Source: Flavicella sp042091695 (lineage in GTDB: Bacteria; Bacteroidota; Bacteroidia; Flavobacteriales; Flavobacteriaceae). Taken from it: DNA of 64,000 nucleotides. Made by a program: the position numbers and the translations under genes. The notes under the pieces are model-generated. The model was not told the DNA's origin, ran no database searches, and worked only from the letters and a program-made list of their open reading frames with translations. The stretch spans positions 68,487-132,486 of the forward strand of contig JBELHA010000001.1 in NCBI GenBank assembly GCA_042091695.1, in the 5' to 3' direction. This document shows positions 25,388 to 34,715 of this stretch, piece after piece (within the stretch, counting starts at the first letter, position 1; every line of letters starts with the position of its first letter).

Positions 25388-26791
25388 TTATTCATTTGCA
25401 AAATAGGGATTATTTTTACTAGGGACTTTTGCTTTGTTTTTTTTAAGCCAAATTTTAAGTTGTCTGTGAAGTTCTTTCGATTTTTCAGGAAATATATCTA
25501 CTAAATTATTTGATTCAGATAGGTCTTTATTCAAATCGTACAATTCCATTTGTTGGTCTTCGTAGTAATAGTGCAATTTCCAATTGCCTGATCGGATGAC
25601 TGAGCCTGGTCTTGTTCTAAAGTTATGGTCTCTAGATTCGTCTTTTCCTTTTCTATAAGCCTGAAGATAGATTGGGAAATGAAAATACAAGTCTCGTTTG
25701 GTAATCTCGCCTTTGAAAGTGTGCTGTATATCTATCCCGTCTAATTGTGTGTTTGTAATTTCAGGAGTCACTATAGATTGTATTGTTTTAAAGAAGTCTA
25801 AGTGAGATACTATTTGGTCAGAGCTAGTTCCTGCTTTGATCATTTTAGGGTATCGTATGAGTAGAGGGATTCTTATGCCTCCTTCGTAATAGGAGCCCTT
25901 ACCTGCTCTAAGTGGATTTTGGTCCGAGATAAAGTTGATCCCACCATTATCGGATGTAAAAATCAAAAGTGTGTTTTGGCTGAGGTTTTGTTTGTCTAAG
26001 GCTGTAAGGATTTTACCAATATTGGTATCCATAGTTGCAAGCATAGCAGCATAGTTAGGGTTTTTTTGCCCCATACTGCCTTTTTTTTGTCTGAATTTCT
26101 CTACCAATTCTTGTTTGCCCTGAATAGGAGTGTGAACACTATAAAAAGGAATGTATAGAAAAAATGGTTTTTCTTTTGGTCTTGAAAGGTAGCTTACAAC
26201 CTCAGAGGCAATTCTATCTGTTAAATACTCTCCTTCTGGACCATCAATAATATTGTCAATTGTATAGGGCGAAAAATAACCACCTTTTCCTGGACTTCCT
26301 TTGTCACTTCCACCAATATTGTGATCTATACCTTGTTTTTTAGGGTCTATTCCTACGTGCCATTTACCAAAGCTAGCAGTCTCATAACCTTGTGATTGTA
26401 AGAATTTAGGAAGGGTGCATACTTTGTTGTTCAGGTGCAGCGTGTTTTTTACTGGAATTAATTTTCGTAGTTTCTTTTTTCCCCTACTCGAAGATCCTAC
26501 AGTATACACTCCGTGTTTGGGAGTATTTGTTCCCGAGAGTAAGCAAGCTCTACTTGGAGCGCAATTGGCAGCTCCTGCATAGGCATTGCTATACTGCATA
26601 CTTTCTTTCGCTAAAGCATCAATGTTAGGTGTTTCGTAGTAAGTACTTCCCATATATCCAAGATCTTTCCACCCTAAATCGTCAACATTGATGATGACAA
26701 TATTGGGTTTGTTTGCTTTTTGTGCAAAAGAGTTTGCGTAAAAAATAAAAAATACAAAAACTAGAGCGCTTAGCTTTTTGAATGAAATCAT
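25388..26791 (-). CDS. Secreted type I sulfatase (S1 family)
   Basis: About 467 aa. Hydrolyses sulfate esters, most likely on marine polysaccharides. I use ATG 26791 (MISFKKLSALVFVFF) rather than the TTG nine bases upstream. The signal peptide ends near SFAQ. The metal-binding NVDDLGWKDLG follows (about 35-45), then the modification motif CAPSR (Cys at about residue 77), where the cysteine becomes formylglycine, and later TSDNGG and GKWHVG, both typical of S1. No sulfatase-maturating enzyme or SusCD pair is in the window, so it is an orphan carbohydrate-active gene. There is no T9SS sorting domain. The substrate is unknown. Confidence 0.92.
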   Translation of the reverse strand: MISFKKLSALVFVFFIFYANSFAQKANKPNIVIINVDDLGWKDLGYMGSTYYETPNIDALAKESMQYSNAYAGAANCAPSRACLLSGTNTPKHGVYTVGSSSRGKKKLRKLIPVKNTLHLNNKVCTLPKFLQSQGYETASFGKWHVGIDPKKQGIDHNIGGSDKGSPGKGGYFSPYTIDNIIDGPEGEYLTDRIASEVVSYLSRPKEKPFFLYIPFYSVHTPIQGKQELVEKFRQKKGSMGQKNPNYAAMLATMDTNIGKILTALDKQNLSQNTLLIFTSDNGGINFISDQNPLRAGKGSYYEGGIRIPLLIRYPKMIKAGTSSDQIVSHLDFFKTIQSIVTPEITNTQLDGIDIQHTFKGEITKRDLYFHFPIYLQAYRKGKDESRDHNFRTRPGSVIRSGNWKLHYYYEDQQMELYDLNKDLSESNNLVDIFPEKSKELHRQLKIWLKKNKAKVPSKNNPYFANE

Positions 26792-27078
26792 GTTTGTCAA
26801 TTTAATGATTGCAATATATACTATTTTACCTCAGTTTTAGATTTTGTTTTTTTGTCAAATAAAAGCGTTGTAATTATTTGTTTTTTAAAAGGAAACTACA
26901 ACTACTTTTACGTTGTAGACATCGTAAAAAAAAACCATATAGCTATTGTTTTTATTGGTGTTTTTGTTTTTTAAGTTGCAGTGAATACAGTAAACATTTT
27001 TCAGATAAATTCGTTTCTTCTCATTTGATATCTTACTTTTGGTGGCTGAATAAGTATAAATATTAAAAGTTCACAATA

Positions 27079-28479
27079 ATGGCAAAAACATTGTTTGACA
27101 AAGTATGGGATTCACATGTTGTCCGTCAGGTAAAAGACGGACCGGATGTTTTTTTTATAGACCGTCATTTTATCCATGAGGTTACAAGTCCTGTAGCTTT
27201 TTTAGGGTTAGAGAGTAGAGGGAATAGTGTAGTATATCCGCAACGTACATTTGCTACGGCAGATCACAACACACCCACAATAAACCAACATTTACCGGTA
27301 GAAGATGCATTGTCTGCAAACCAATTAGATGCCTTGGAAAGAAACGCTAAAAATCACGGAATTTCCCACTGGGGATTAGGTGATATCAACAATGGTATTG
27401 TGCACGTAGTTGGACCAGAAAATGGGATTACCCTTCCTGGAGCAACTATAGTATGTGGAGATTCACATACATCTACTCATGGGGCTTTTGGAGCAATTGC
27501 TTTTGGTATTGGTACTTCTGAAGTAGAAATGGTTTTGTCTACACAATGTATCATGCAGCCAAAGCCTAAGAAAATGCGTATCAATGTAAATGGTACTCTT
27601 GGGTTGGGTGTAACACCTAAAGATGTGGCTTTGTATATTATTGCAAAACAGACAACTTCGGGAGCAACTGGATTTTTTGTAGAATATGCAGGAGATGTTT
27701 TTGAAGACATGACAATGGAAGGTCGTATGACTGTGTGTAACTTGTCTATTGAGATGGGAGCACGTGGAGGTATGATTGCACCTGATCAAAAAACATACGA
27801 TTATATAGCGGGTAGATCTCAAACTCCAAAAGGAGCAGCTTGGGACAAAGCGATGGCTTATTGGGAAACATTGTACACAGAGGAAGGAGCTGAATTTGAC
27901 GTAGAGTTCAATTATGACGCTGCTGATATTGAGCCGATGATTACTTATGGAACAAACCCAGGAATGGGAATTGGAGTTTCTAAATCCATTCCGAATGCTG
28001 AAAATGTAGAAGGTGGGGTTGAAACGTATAAAAAATCTTTAGGTTATATGGACTTCTCTGAAGGAGAGGCAATGATCGGTAAAAAGATTGATTTTGTGTT
28101 TTTAGGATCTTGTACGAATGGTCGTATTGAAGATTTTAGAGCTTTTTGTTCTATTGTAAAAGGTAGAAAAAAAGCTGACAATGTTACTGCATGGTTGGTT
28201 CCTGGATCACATAAAGTAGTGGATCAAATCAAAGAAGAAGGTTTGGATACTGTAATTAGTGAAGCTGGATTTGTTTTAAGAGAACCAGGATGTTCTGCGT
28301 GTTTGGCTATGAACGATGACAAAATACCTGCAGGTAAGTTATCTGTAAGTACTTCAAACAGAAACTTTGAAGGACGTCAAGGACCAGGGTCTAGAACATT
28401 ACTAGCATCACCATTGGTGGCTGCAGCTTCTGCAGTAGAGGGTGTTGTAACGGATCCAAGAACAATTTTAAACGCATAA
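27079..28479 (+). CDS. leuC: 3-isopropylmalate dehydratase large subunit
   Basis: 466 aa. With LeuD it isomerises 2- to 3-isopropylmalate through a [4Fe-4S] cluster. Aconitase-family marks are VCGDSHTSTHGAFG, FLGSCTNGRIEDFR (first cluster cysteine) and EPGCSACLAMN (second and third), and RNFEGRQGPGSRT close to the end. It is the first gene of the leucine cluster, with an untranslated leader of up to about 190 nt. LeuD follows after 50 bp containing a stem-loop. Confidence 0.97.
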   Translation: MAKTLFDKVWDSHVVRQVKDGPDVFFIDRHFIHEVTSPVAFLGLESRGNSVVYPQRTFATADHNTPTINQHLPVEDALSANQLDALERNAKNHGISHWGLGDINNGIVHVVGPENGITLPGATIVCGDSHTSTHGAFGAIAFGIGTSEVEMVLSTQCIMQPKPKKMRINVNGTLGLGVTPKDVALYIIAKQTTSGATGFFVEYAGDVFEDMTMEGRMTVCNLSIEMGARGGMIAPDQKTYDYIAGRSQTPKGAAWDKAMAYWETLYTEEGAEFDVEFNYDAADIEPMITYGTNPGMGIGVSKSIPNAENVEGGVETYKKSLGYMDFSEGEAMIGKKIDFVFLGSCTNGRIEDFRAFCSIVKGRKKADNVTAWLVPGSHKVVDQIKEEGLDTVISEAGFVLREPGCSACLAMNDDKIPAGKLSVSTSNRNFEGRQGPGSRTLLASPLVAAASAVEGVVTDPRTILNA

Positions 28480-28487
28480 AGTGACGC

Positions 28488-28515
28488 AGTTTTCTAGGGT
28501 TTTTTCTAGAAAACT
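28488..28515 (+). promoter_or_regulatory. Stem-loop between leuC and leuD
   Basis: Perfect 10-bp arms (AGTTTTCTAG and CTAGAAAACT) around an 8-nt T-rich loop. No T run follows, so it is more likely an mRNA-processing or stability element than a terminator. Confidence 0.45.
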
Positions 28516-28529
28516 AAAATATATATATT

Positions 28530-29129
28530 ATGGCTTACGATAAATTTGAAGTATTGACAAGTACTGCATACCCGTTACCAACGGAAAATGTAGATACAGA
28601 TCAAATTATCCCTGCTCGTTTCTTAAAAGCGACGGAGCGTAAAGGGTTTGGAGATAATTTCTTCCGTGATTGGAGGTATGAAGCAGACGGTACACCTAAA
28701 GCAGATTTCCCATTGAACGATGCAAAATACGCAGGTTCAAAAATATTAGTAGGAGGTAGGAACTTTGGTTCTGGATCTTCTAGAGAACACGCAGCTTGGT
28801 CTGTGTATGATTTTGGTTTAAGATGTGTAATTTCTTCAGCATTTGCAGATATCTTTAAGAATAACTGTTTGAACGTTGGGGTGTTACCTGTACAAGTTTC
28901 TGCAGGGTTTACAGATGCTCTGTTTGCTGCTATAGAAGCAGATCCTAAAACTGAAATCAAAGTAGATTTACAAGCGCAATCCGTAACTTTAGTTGCTACT
29001 GGGGAGACTGAGTCTTTTGAAATCAACGGATACAAAAAAGACAATATGTTGAACGGTTTCGACGATATTGATTACTTGAAAAATATTGAAAGTGAGATTA
29101 CTGCTTTTGCAGAGAATCGTCCTTTCTAA
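28530..29129 (+). CDS. leuD: 3-isopropylmalate dehydratase small subunit
   Basis: 199 aa, the swivel domain partner of LeuC. Visible marks are NVDTDQIIPARFLK near the start, GGRNFGSGSSREHAAW (substrate-binding loop) and SAFADIFKNNCLN. It is full length with no fusion. It is followed by a strong intrinsic terminator that separates it from the leuA-like gene. Confidence 0.97.
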   Translation: MAYDKFEVLTSTAYPLPTENVDTDQIIPARFLKATERKGFGDNFFRDWRYEADGTPKADFPLNDAKYAGSKILVGGRNFGSGSSREHAAWSVYDFGLRCVISSAFADIFKNNCLNVGVLPVQVSAGFTDALFAAIEADPKTEIKVDLQAQSVTLVATGETESFEINGYKKDNMLNGFDDIDYLKNIESEITAFAENRPF

Positions 29130-29153
29130 AGGATAGTATAGTGCAAAAATTAT

Positions 29154-29188
29154 AAAAAGCGTATCGATACAAGTATCGAGCGCTTTTT
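29154..29188 (+). terminator. Terminator inside the leucine cluster, after leuD
   Basis: AAAAAGCG (29154-29161) pairs with CGCTTTTT (29181-29188), and an inner TCGATAC/GTATCGA stem has a 2-nt loop. The T run makes it a typical intrinsic terminator, or an attenuator for leuAB. Confidence 0.75.
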
Positions 29189-29252
29189 GTAGTATAAAGA
29201 AATATTCTTTGAATGTTTCTTTCGTTTGATTTTCAACATTGAATTTTATACA

Positions 29253-30788
29253 ATGACAAAAAGAAAAATTGAAATCATGGATACGACACTACGCGACGGG
29301 GAACAAACTTCCGGAGTGTCTTTTTCCGTTTCTGAAAAACTTACAATAGCCAAGTTATTGTTAGAAGAGCTTTGCGTAGATCGAATTGAAGTTGCCTCCG
29401 CGAGAGTTTCTGAAGGAGAACTACGAGCAGTGAAAGAAATCACACAATGGGCTTCTCAAAATGAATACTTAGACAATGTTGAGGTGTTGACCTTTGTTGA
29501 TGGAGGTCGCTCTTTAGAGTGGATGTTGGAAGCAGGTGCAAAAGTTCAAAACTTATTGACCAAAGGGTCTATGAATCACTTGACCCATCAATTGAAGAAA
29601 ACACCACAAGAACATTTTGAAGAAATTTCTTTTGTTATTGAAAAAGCAAGTTCATTAGAGATAGCAACCAATGTATATCTTGAAGATTGGAGCAATGGTA
29701 TGCGAAATTCTTCGGACTATGTATTTCAGTTTTTAGATTTCTTACAAACACAAAACATCAAAAGAGTACTACTTCCTGATACATTAGGAGTTCTAACACC
29801 CGAAGAATCCTCCAATTATATAACAATCTTAAGAGAACGTTATCCTGATTTTCATTTCGATTTTCACGCTCACAACGATTATGATTTGAGTGTGGCAAAT
29901 GTTATGGAAGCTATCAAGTCGGGAGTAAACGGATTGCACTTAACGGTCAATGGGATGGGAGAACGCGCTGGAAATGCACCTTTATCGAGTGTGATAGCTG
30001 TGATCAATGATTTTATGGAAGACGTATCAGTAGGTGTCAACGAATCTTCTTTGAATAAGGTGAGTAAACTGGTAGAAAACTTCTCAGGTTTTAGAATTCC
30101 TGTCAACAAACCAGTAGTAGGAGCCAACGTGTTTACTCAAACTGCTGGAATTCACGCTGACGGGGACAATAAAAATAATTTGTATTTCAATGATTTGTTG
30201 CCAGAACGTTTTGGTAGAAAAAGAAAATATGCATTAGGGAAAACCTCAGGTAAAGCCAATATTCAAAAAAACTTGCAAGATTTAGGATTGCAATTGAATG
30301 ATGAAGACCTTAAGAAAGTAACGCAACGTATTATTGAATTAGGGGATAAAAAAGAATTGGTTACCCAAGACGACTTACCTTATATCATTTCAGATGTTTT
30401 GGATAGCAATACATTAGAAGAAAAGGTATTGATTGATAGTTACGTTCTCACACATGCAAAAGGACTCAAACCTTCAGCAACAATCGCAGTTCGTATTGAT
30501 GGCGATTTGTATGAAGCCAATGCTAATGGTGATGGACAATTCGATGCTTTTATGAACGCTTTGCGATTAGTTTATGCTGAGCATACAACCAAAGTACTTC
30601 CTTCTTTGATAGATTATGCAGTTCGTATCCCACCAGGTTCTAATTCGGACGCCTTGTGTGAAACTGTAATTACTTGGAAGAGTACACAAAAAGAATTTAT
30701 CAGTAGAGGTTTGGATTCAGATCAAACGGTATCTGCTATCAAAGCCACTGAAAAAATGTTAAACATTATAGAAATGTCAGTTTCATAA
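29253..30788 (+). CDS. leuA: 2-isopropylmalate synthase family enzyme with regulatory domain (citramalate synthase not excluded)
   Basis: 511 aa. Condenses acetyl-CoA with 2-oxoisovalerate as the first step of leucine synthesis; close homologues use pyruvate (citramalate synthase). The TIM-barrel domain begins IMDTTLRDGEQTSGV; metal-binding DFHAHNDYDLSVAN and NGMGERAGNAPL follow, and HADGDNKNN sits at the end of the barrel. From about residue 385 there is a LeuA_dimer regulatory domain (feedback control). I use ATG 29253, since the upstream frame starts with TTG and is not protein-like. Its position between leuD and leuB supports the leucine role. Confidence 0.85.
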   Translation: MTKRKIEIMDTTLRDGEQTSGVSFSVSEKLTIAKLLLEELCVDRIEVASARVSEGELRAVKEITQWASQNEYLDNVEVLTFVDGGRSLEWMLEAGAKVQNLLTKGSMNHLTHQLKKTPQEHFEEISFVIEKASSLEIATNVYLEDWSNGMRNSSDYVFQFLDFLQTQNIKRVLLPDTLGVLTPEESSNYITILRERYPDFHFDFHAHNDYDLSVANVMEAIKSGVNGLHLTVNGMGERAGNAPLSSVIAVINDFMEDVSVGVNESSLNKVSKLVENFSGFRIPVNKPVVGANVFTQTAGIHADGDNKNNLYFNDLLPERFGRKRKYALGKTSGKANIQKNLQDLGLQLNDEDLKKVTQRIIELGDKKELVTQDDLPYIISDVLDSNTLEEKVLIDSYVLTHAKGLKPSATIAVRIDGDLYEANANGDGQFDAFMNALRLVYAEHTTKVLPSLIDYAVRIPPGSNSDALCETVITWKSTQKEFISRGLDSDQTVSAIKATEKMLNIIEMSVS

Positions 30789-30851
30789 CTTGACAATTTC
30801 TACAACATATCAATAAATAGATTTTAAAAATTATACTTAATTATTATACAA

Positions 30852-31907
30852 ATGAAATTAAATATTGCCCTTTTGGCCGGAGACGGAATTGGACCTGAAG
30901 TAATCGATCAAGCTGTAAAAGTATCTGATGCAGTAGCTTCAAAATTTGGACACGAATTAAATTGGAAACCAGCCTTAACAGGTGCTGCTGCAATAGACGC
31001 AGTTGGTGATCCTTACCCAGACGAAACGCATGATATTTGTGTAGCTTCTGATGCGGTATTGTTTGGTGCTATTGGACATCCTAGATTTGACAACGATCCT
31101 TCTGCGAAAGTTCGTCCTGAGCAAGGTTTGTTGAAAATGCGTAAAAAATTAGGTTTGTTTGCCAATGTACGTCCTACTTTTACTTTCCCTTCTTTGTTAG
31201 ATAAATCCCCTTTAAAGAGAGAACGTATCGAAGGTACAGATTTAGTTTTCTTACGTGAATTGACTGGAGGTATTTACTTTGGTGAAAAAGGAAGAAGAGA
31301 CGGTGGAGAAACTGCCTTTGATAATTGTGTATACACAAGAGAAGAAGTACAACGTTTGGCTAAAAAAGGATTTGAATTGGCAATGACACGTACAAAAAAG
31401 TTATGTTGTGTAGACAAAGCAAATGTATTAGAAACATCTCGTTTGTGGAGAGAGACAGTACAAGCAATGGAGAAAGACTATCCAGAAGTTGAGGTATCTT
31501 ATGAGTTTGTTGATGCGGTTGCGATGCGCTTGGTGCAATGGCCAAATTCATATGATGTGTTGATTACAGAAAACTTGTTCGGAGATATTCTAACAGATGA
31601 AGCTTCTGTAATTTCTGGATCAATGGGATTGATGCCATCTGCCTCTATGGGAGCAGATATTGCTCTTTTTGAGCCTATACACGGTTCGTATCCACAAGCA
31701 ACAGGATTGAATATCGCCAATCCAATGGCTACTATTTTGTCTGCTGCTATGATGTTTGAAAACTTTGGTTTACAAGAAGAAGGAAAAGCAATGAGAGCTG
31801 CAGTCAACAAAGCTCTGTCTGAAGGTGTTGTTACTGAGGACTTGGCAGATGGAGGAAAGGCTTACGGAACTTCTGAAGTAGGAGATTGGTTGGCTAAAAA
31901 CATATAG
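30852..31907 (+). CDS. leuB: 3-isopropylmalate dehydrogenase
   Basis: 351 aa. NAD-dependent oxidative decarboxylation of 3-isopropylmalate. LAGDGIGPEV opens the protein. ELTGGIYFGEKGRR is the LeuB substrate-loop block, VDKANVLETSRLWRE carries a catalytic lysine, and NLFGDILTDEASVISGSMGLMPSASMG is split around the metal-binding aspartates. EPIHGS is the NAD-site end. It is the last gene of the leucine cluster, 63 bp after leuA, followed by a strong terminator. Confidence 0.97.
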   Translation: MKLNIALLAGDGIGPEVIDQAVKVSDAVASKFGHELNWKPALTGAAAIDAVGDPYPDETHDICVASDAVLFGAIGHPRFDNDPSAKVRPEQGLLKMRKKLGLFANVRPTFTFPSLLDKSPLKRERIEGTDLVFLRELTGGIYFGEKGRRDGGETAFDNCVYTREEVQRLAKKGFELAMTRTKKLCCVDKANVLETSRLWRETVQAMEKDYPEVEVSYEFVDAVAMRLVQWPNSYDVLITENLFGDILTDEASVISGSMGLMPSASMGADIALFEPIHGSYPQATGLNIANPMATILSAAMMFENFGLQEEGKAMRAAVNKALSEGVVTEDLADGGKAYGTSEVGDWLAKNI

Positions 31908-31927
31908 TACTATATCATTTTATGCAT

Positions 31928-31958
31928 AAAATAACCCGACCATTGGTCGGGTTATTTT
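31928..31958 (+). terminator. leuB terminator
   Basis: Perfect 14-bp arms (AAAATAACCCGACC and its complement) around the loop ATT, followed by T residues, 20 bp after leuB. Confidence 0.85.
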
Positions 31959-32107
31959 TTGTTTTAGGGTTTTTAACAAAACTCCGACTACTTAAGAACA
32001 GATTACCCCTCTCTTGAAATATTTAAATCAATTTATGTAATGTTTAGTCGATAATTTTTACATGTTTGTCTTAATTTTATGCATCTAACTTTATAAATAT
32101 TTAAACC

Positions 32108-32959
32108 ATGAAAAAAATTACATTATTTGCTTTTCTAGCATTTTTTTCAGCACAAATTTTCTCACAGAATAGTGATCCGATTTCATTAACTAAAGCTGTA
32201 ATGGCTTTTTCAAGTACACTTGAATGTAATAAAAAAGTTGAAGATGCTGAAGGTAATAAACTAAATTTCAAAGGGATTAGTTTTTCTAGTGCAACAGCAA
32301 CATCTGGTGTAGGAACTTTAAATGTTGCCAGCATGAAAATAAAAGATACAGTTCCTGAAAAATACATGATTTTTAAGATGAATGTTTCAGGACCTATTTC
32401 TGATAAATATCTAACAACACAAGATCAGTTAGTTGTTAAAGTAGAAGGAGATGATTTCGATTTGGTAGGAGCTGCTAAAGGAAGAAATACACTCAACCAC
32501 TATAATGGATGTATTGCTGATGACGGGCAAAAAATTGTTTATGTAGCACTCAAATACAATAAAGACTATGTAGATGGTACAGTTTCAAAAGTGGTATTTA
32601 ATGTGTATTCTAAAGAAGGAGCTGATTGGAATCAACTTACTAATCCAGGTGCTCCAAGTGAGTTGAACAATAATTTTGAGTTTACCTTAACTGTTGCAAA
32701 TGCGCCATTAAGTAATAATACACTTGAAGCTTACAACTTTAGTTATGCTCCAAACCCTGCTAAAAATAGTATTCATTTGAATGCACAAGAAGCTATTCAA
32801 AACGTTTCTTTTTATTCATCCTTAGGAAAAAATGTTTTGAATACGACACTCAATTCAAACTCAGACACTATTGATATTTCAAGTTTGAACACCGGTGTTT
32901 ATTTGATGCAAGTAACTATTGATTCAGCTACTGCTACTTATAAAATTATAAAAGAATAA
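32108..32959 (+). CDS. Secreted protein of unknown function with type A T9SS sorting domain
   Basis: 283 aa. The signal peptide (MKKITLFAFLAFFSAQIFSQ) is followed by about 180 residues of beta-rich sequence that I do not recognise. It contains two cysteines (ECNKK and YNGCIAD) that could pair in the periplasm or outside. The last 75 residues (FSYAPNPAKNSIHL ... VSFYSSLGKNVLNT ... LNTGVYLMQVT ... KIIKE) are a type A sorting domain for T9SS. It is monocistronic with its own terminator. The function is unknown; it is likely an adhesin or surface protein, judging only by secretion route and composition. Confidence 0.8.
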   Translation: MKKITLFAFLAFFSAQIFSQNSDPISLTKAVMAFSSTLECNKKVEDAEGNKLNFKGISFSSATATSGVGTLNVASMKIKDTVPEKYMIFKMNVSGPISDKYLTTQDQLVVKVEGDDFDLVGAAKGRNTLNHYNGCIADDGQKIVYVALKYNKDYVDGTVSKVVFNVYSKEGADWNQLTNPGAPSELNNNFEFTLTVANAPLSNNTLEAYNFSYAPNPAKNSIHLNAQEAIQNVSFYSSLGKNVLNTTLNSNSDTIDISSLNTGVYLMQVTIDSATATYKIIKE

Positions 32960-32986
32960 AGACTTTTTGTTGAGTTTTTTACGAAG

Positions 32987-33016
32987 AGGAGAGGCGTTGA
33001 TGCCTCTCTTTTTTTT
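32987..33016 (+). terminator. Terminator of the secreted protein gene
   Basis: GAGAGGC (32989-32995) pairs with GCCTCTC (33002-33008) around GTTGAT, followed by eight T. Confidence 0.8.
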
Positions 33017-33117
33017 GTTTATAAGTTTTATTCAAGTATCATTTTGAGGTCTTCTGCTGTGTCTGTTTTTCTTTCCTTTACTATTTTGATTATTTTTGTA
33101 ATATGAAAAACGGTAAA

Positions 33118-33699
33118 ATGCTGCACTTAGAATTGGCGACAGATCCTAGGTGGGTAAACATAGTAGAATCAAATATCGATGAAATTTTAACAGATCATGC
33201 TTGGTGTGAGCAAAAAGCAGCCACCAATGCCATTACGATCATCACATTCAACCCAAACCTTTCTGATTTGGTTTCTGACATGCTAGCCCTCGCTAAAGAG
33301 GAAATAGAGCATTTTGAGATGGTACATGAGCTCATTAAAAAGCGTGGGAGTGTATTGGGTAGAGAACGCAAAGATCCTTATGTAAATGAGCTGTATCAAT
33401 TTATGAAAAAAGGAGGGTCAAGAGAAGATGCTTTGGTAGATCGCTTGTTGTTTTCTGCTTTAATAGAGGCGAGAAGTTGTGAGCGATTTAGGGTTTTGTC
33501 CGAAAATATCAAAGATGAGGAGTTGTCCAAGTTTTATAGAGAACTGATGATTAGTGAAGCTGGACATTATACTACATTTATAGGTTATGCACGAAAATAT
33601 GGTGGTAGGATTGATGTAGATAAACGTTGGAAAGAGTGGTTGGTTTTTGAAAATAGTATCATTACAAAATATGGAAAGAATGAAACCATTCACGGTTAA
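33118..33699 (+). CDS. miaE: tRNA-(ms2io6A37) hydroxylase-like di-iron protein
   Basis: 193 aa. Ferritin-like four-helix di-iron enzyme that hydroxylates the isopentenyl side chain of modified A37 in tRNA. The likely ligands are the Glu of CEQKAA, EEIEHFEM (ExxH), EARSCERF and SEAGHYTTF (ExxH). I prefer ATG 33118 (MLHLELATDPRWVNIV), the usual family start, over ATG 33103: the TATTTTTG -7 element at 33091-33098 would put the transcript start on top of the earlier ATG. The family in Bacteroidota is only similar to the characterised Salmonella enzyme, so the exact substrate is inferred. Confidence 0.85.
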   Translation: MLHLELATDPRWVNIVESNIDEILTDHAWCEQKAATNAITIITFNPNLSDLVSDMLALAKEEIEHFEMVHELIKKRGSVLGRERKDPYVNELYQFMKKGGSREDALVDRLLFSALIEARSCERFRVLSENIKDEELSKFYRELMISEAGHYTTFIGYARKYGGRIDVDKRWKEWLVFENSIITKYGKNETIHG

Positions 33700-33712
33700 A
33701 AAAAATCCACAA

Positions 33713-33745
33713 AAAAAAGGGCCTTCATATTGAAGGCCCTTTTTT
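33713..33745. terminator. Bidirectional terminator between miaE and the ompA-like gene
   Basis: Perfect 15-bp arms (six A plus GGGCCTTCA, and complement) around TAT between convergent genes. Confidence 0.85.
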
Positions 33746-33763
33746 ATATCGAAATAGTTCGAA

Positions 33764-34609
33764 TTAGTTTTTCTCATCTAAAAGTTCAAAGAACTGGTCC
33801 AATTTAGGCATGATGATGATTTTTGTTCTTCTGTTCTTAGCCATATTTGCTTTAGAATCGTTTTCTACTAAAGGCTTATAGCTAGATCTTCCTGCTGCGA
33901 TCAATCTCTCTGGAGCTACTTCAAATTGTCCTTGAAGTTTTCTCACGATAGAAGTTGCACGTTTTACAGATAAATCCCAGTTGTCATCCAAAACATCAGT
34001 TTTGATTGTTTTGTTGTCAGTATGTCCTTCAATCATTACGTCCATTTCTGGTTGCGCGTTGATTACATCAGCAACTTTCTTAAGAATTTTGTCAGCTCTG
34101 CTAGAAACTCTGAATGATCCACTGTTGAATAATAATCTATCAGCGATAGAGATGTAAACGACAGTTTTTTCAATGTTTACTTGGATGTCTTCGTCGTTCA
34201 ATCCGTTGTTCAATACTTTTTTCAAGTTGAAAGCAACCGCTAAATTAAGAGAATCTCTTTTTGAGTTTACCGCTTGAATGTGTTTGATGTACTCATCTTT
34301 TTTACTCAATTGGCTCAACGTTTCTTTAACGTTTGCAGAAGCACTTTTTGATAAAACAGTCAAGTTGTCTACAAATTCAAGACTTCTTTCGTTTCCTTTT
34401 TCTAGGTAGTCGATTTTGTCTTCTAACGAAGCTATTTTAGCACGTTCTTTTTCTAAGTCGTTTGCTGTATTAGTTAAAGAAGTGTTCGCGTCTTCCAAAG
34501 CTTGTTTCGTCTTTGAATTTGTGTTTTGCAATTCTGTAAATTCCTTCTTTGATACACAAGAAGATAACAACAATGCACTAAGAGAAAATAATGTGATTAG
34601 ATTTTTCAT
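33764..34609 (-). CDS. OmpA-family peptidoglycan-binding lipoprotein
   Basis: 281 aa. The start is placed at ATG 34609, giving MKNLITLFSLSALLLSSC with the lipobox ending at Cys18. A coiled coil (about 25-110, repeated ALEDANTSLTNTANDLEKE-like heptads) spaces the C-terminal OmpA domain from the membrane. That domain has IEGHTDN and DNWDLSVKRATSIVRKL (the NxxLSxxRAxxV signature), ending in a beta strand with NRRTKIIIMP. It anchors the outer membrane to peptidoglycan. A TATATTTG -7 element lies at 34637-34644. Confidence 0.9.
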   Translation of the reverse strand: MKNLITLFSLSALLLSSCVSKKEFTELQNTNSKTKQALEDANTSLTNTANDLEKERAKIASLEDKIDYLEKGNERSLEFVDNLTVLSKSASANVKETLSQLSKKDEYIKHIQAVNSKRDSLNLAVAFNLKKVLNNGLNDEDIQVNIEKTVVYISIADRLLFNSGSFRVSSRADKILKKVADVINAQPEMDVMIEGHTDNKTIKTDVLDDNWDLSVKRATSIVRKLQGQFEVAPERLIAAGRSSYKPLVENDSKANMAKNRRTKIIIMPKLDQFFELLDEKN

Positions 34610-34636
34610 GAGATGTAAAAATGATTTAATTTTGTG

Positions 34637-34644
34637 CAAATATA
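34637..34644 (-). promoter_or_regulatory. -7 element of the ompA-like gene
   Basis: TATATTTG on the minus strand, 28 bp ahead of the ATG at 34609. It supports that start over the longer frame. Confidence 0.45.
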
Positions 34645-34715
34645 TTAAATATTATAAATATATTATCGTATTATCGACTATATTATACTTTTTATAACAC
34701 TTCAATACCTACACG

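Noticed and set aside
26878..27066. 62-codon frame ahead of leuC
   Set aside because: It has no ATG (TTG start) and an odd Cys/Phe/Tyr-rich tail. Kept only as part of the possible leuC leader, not as a gene.
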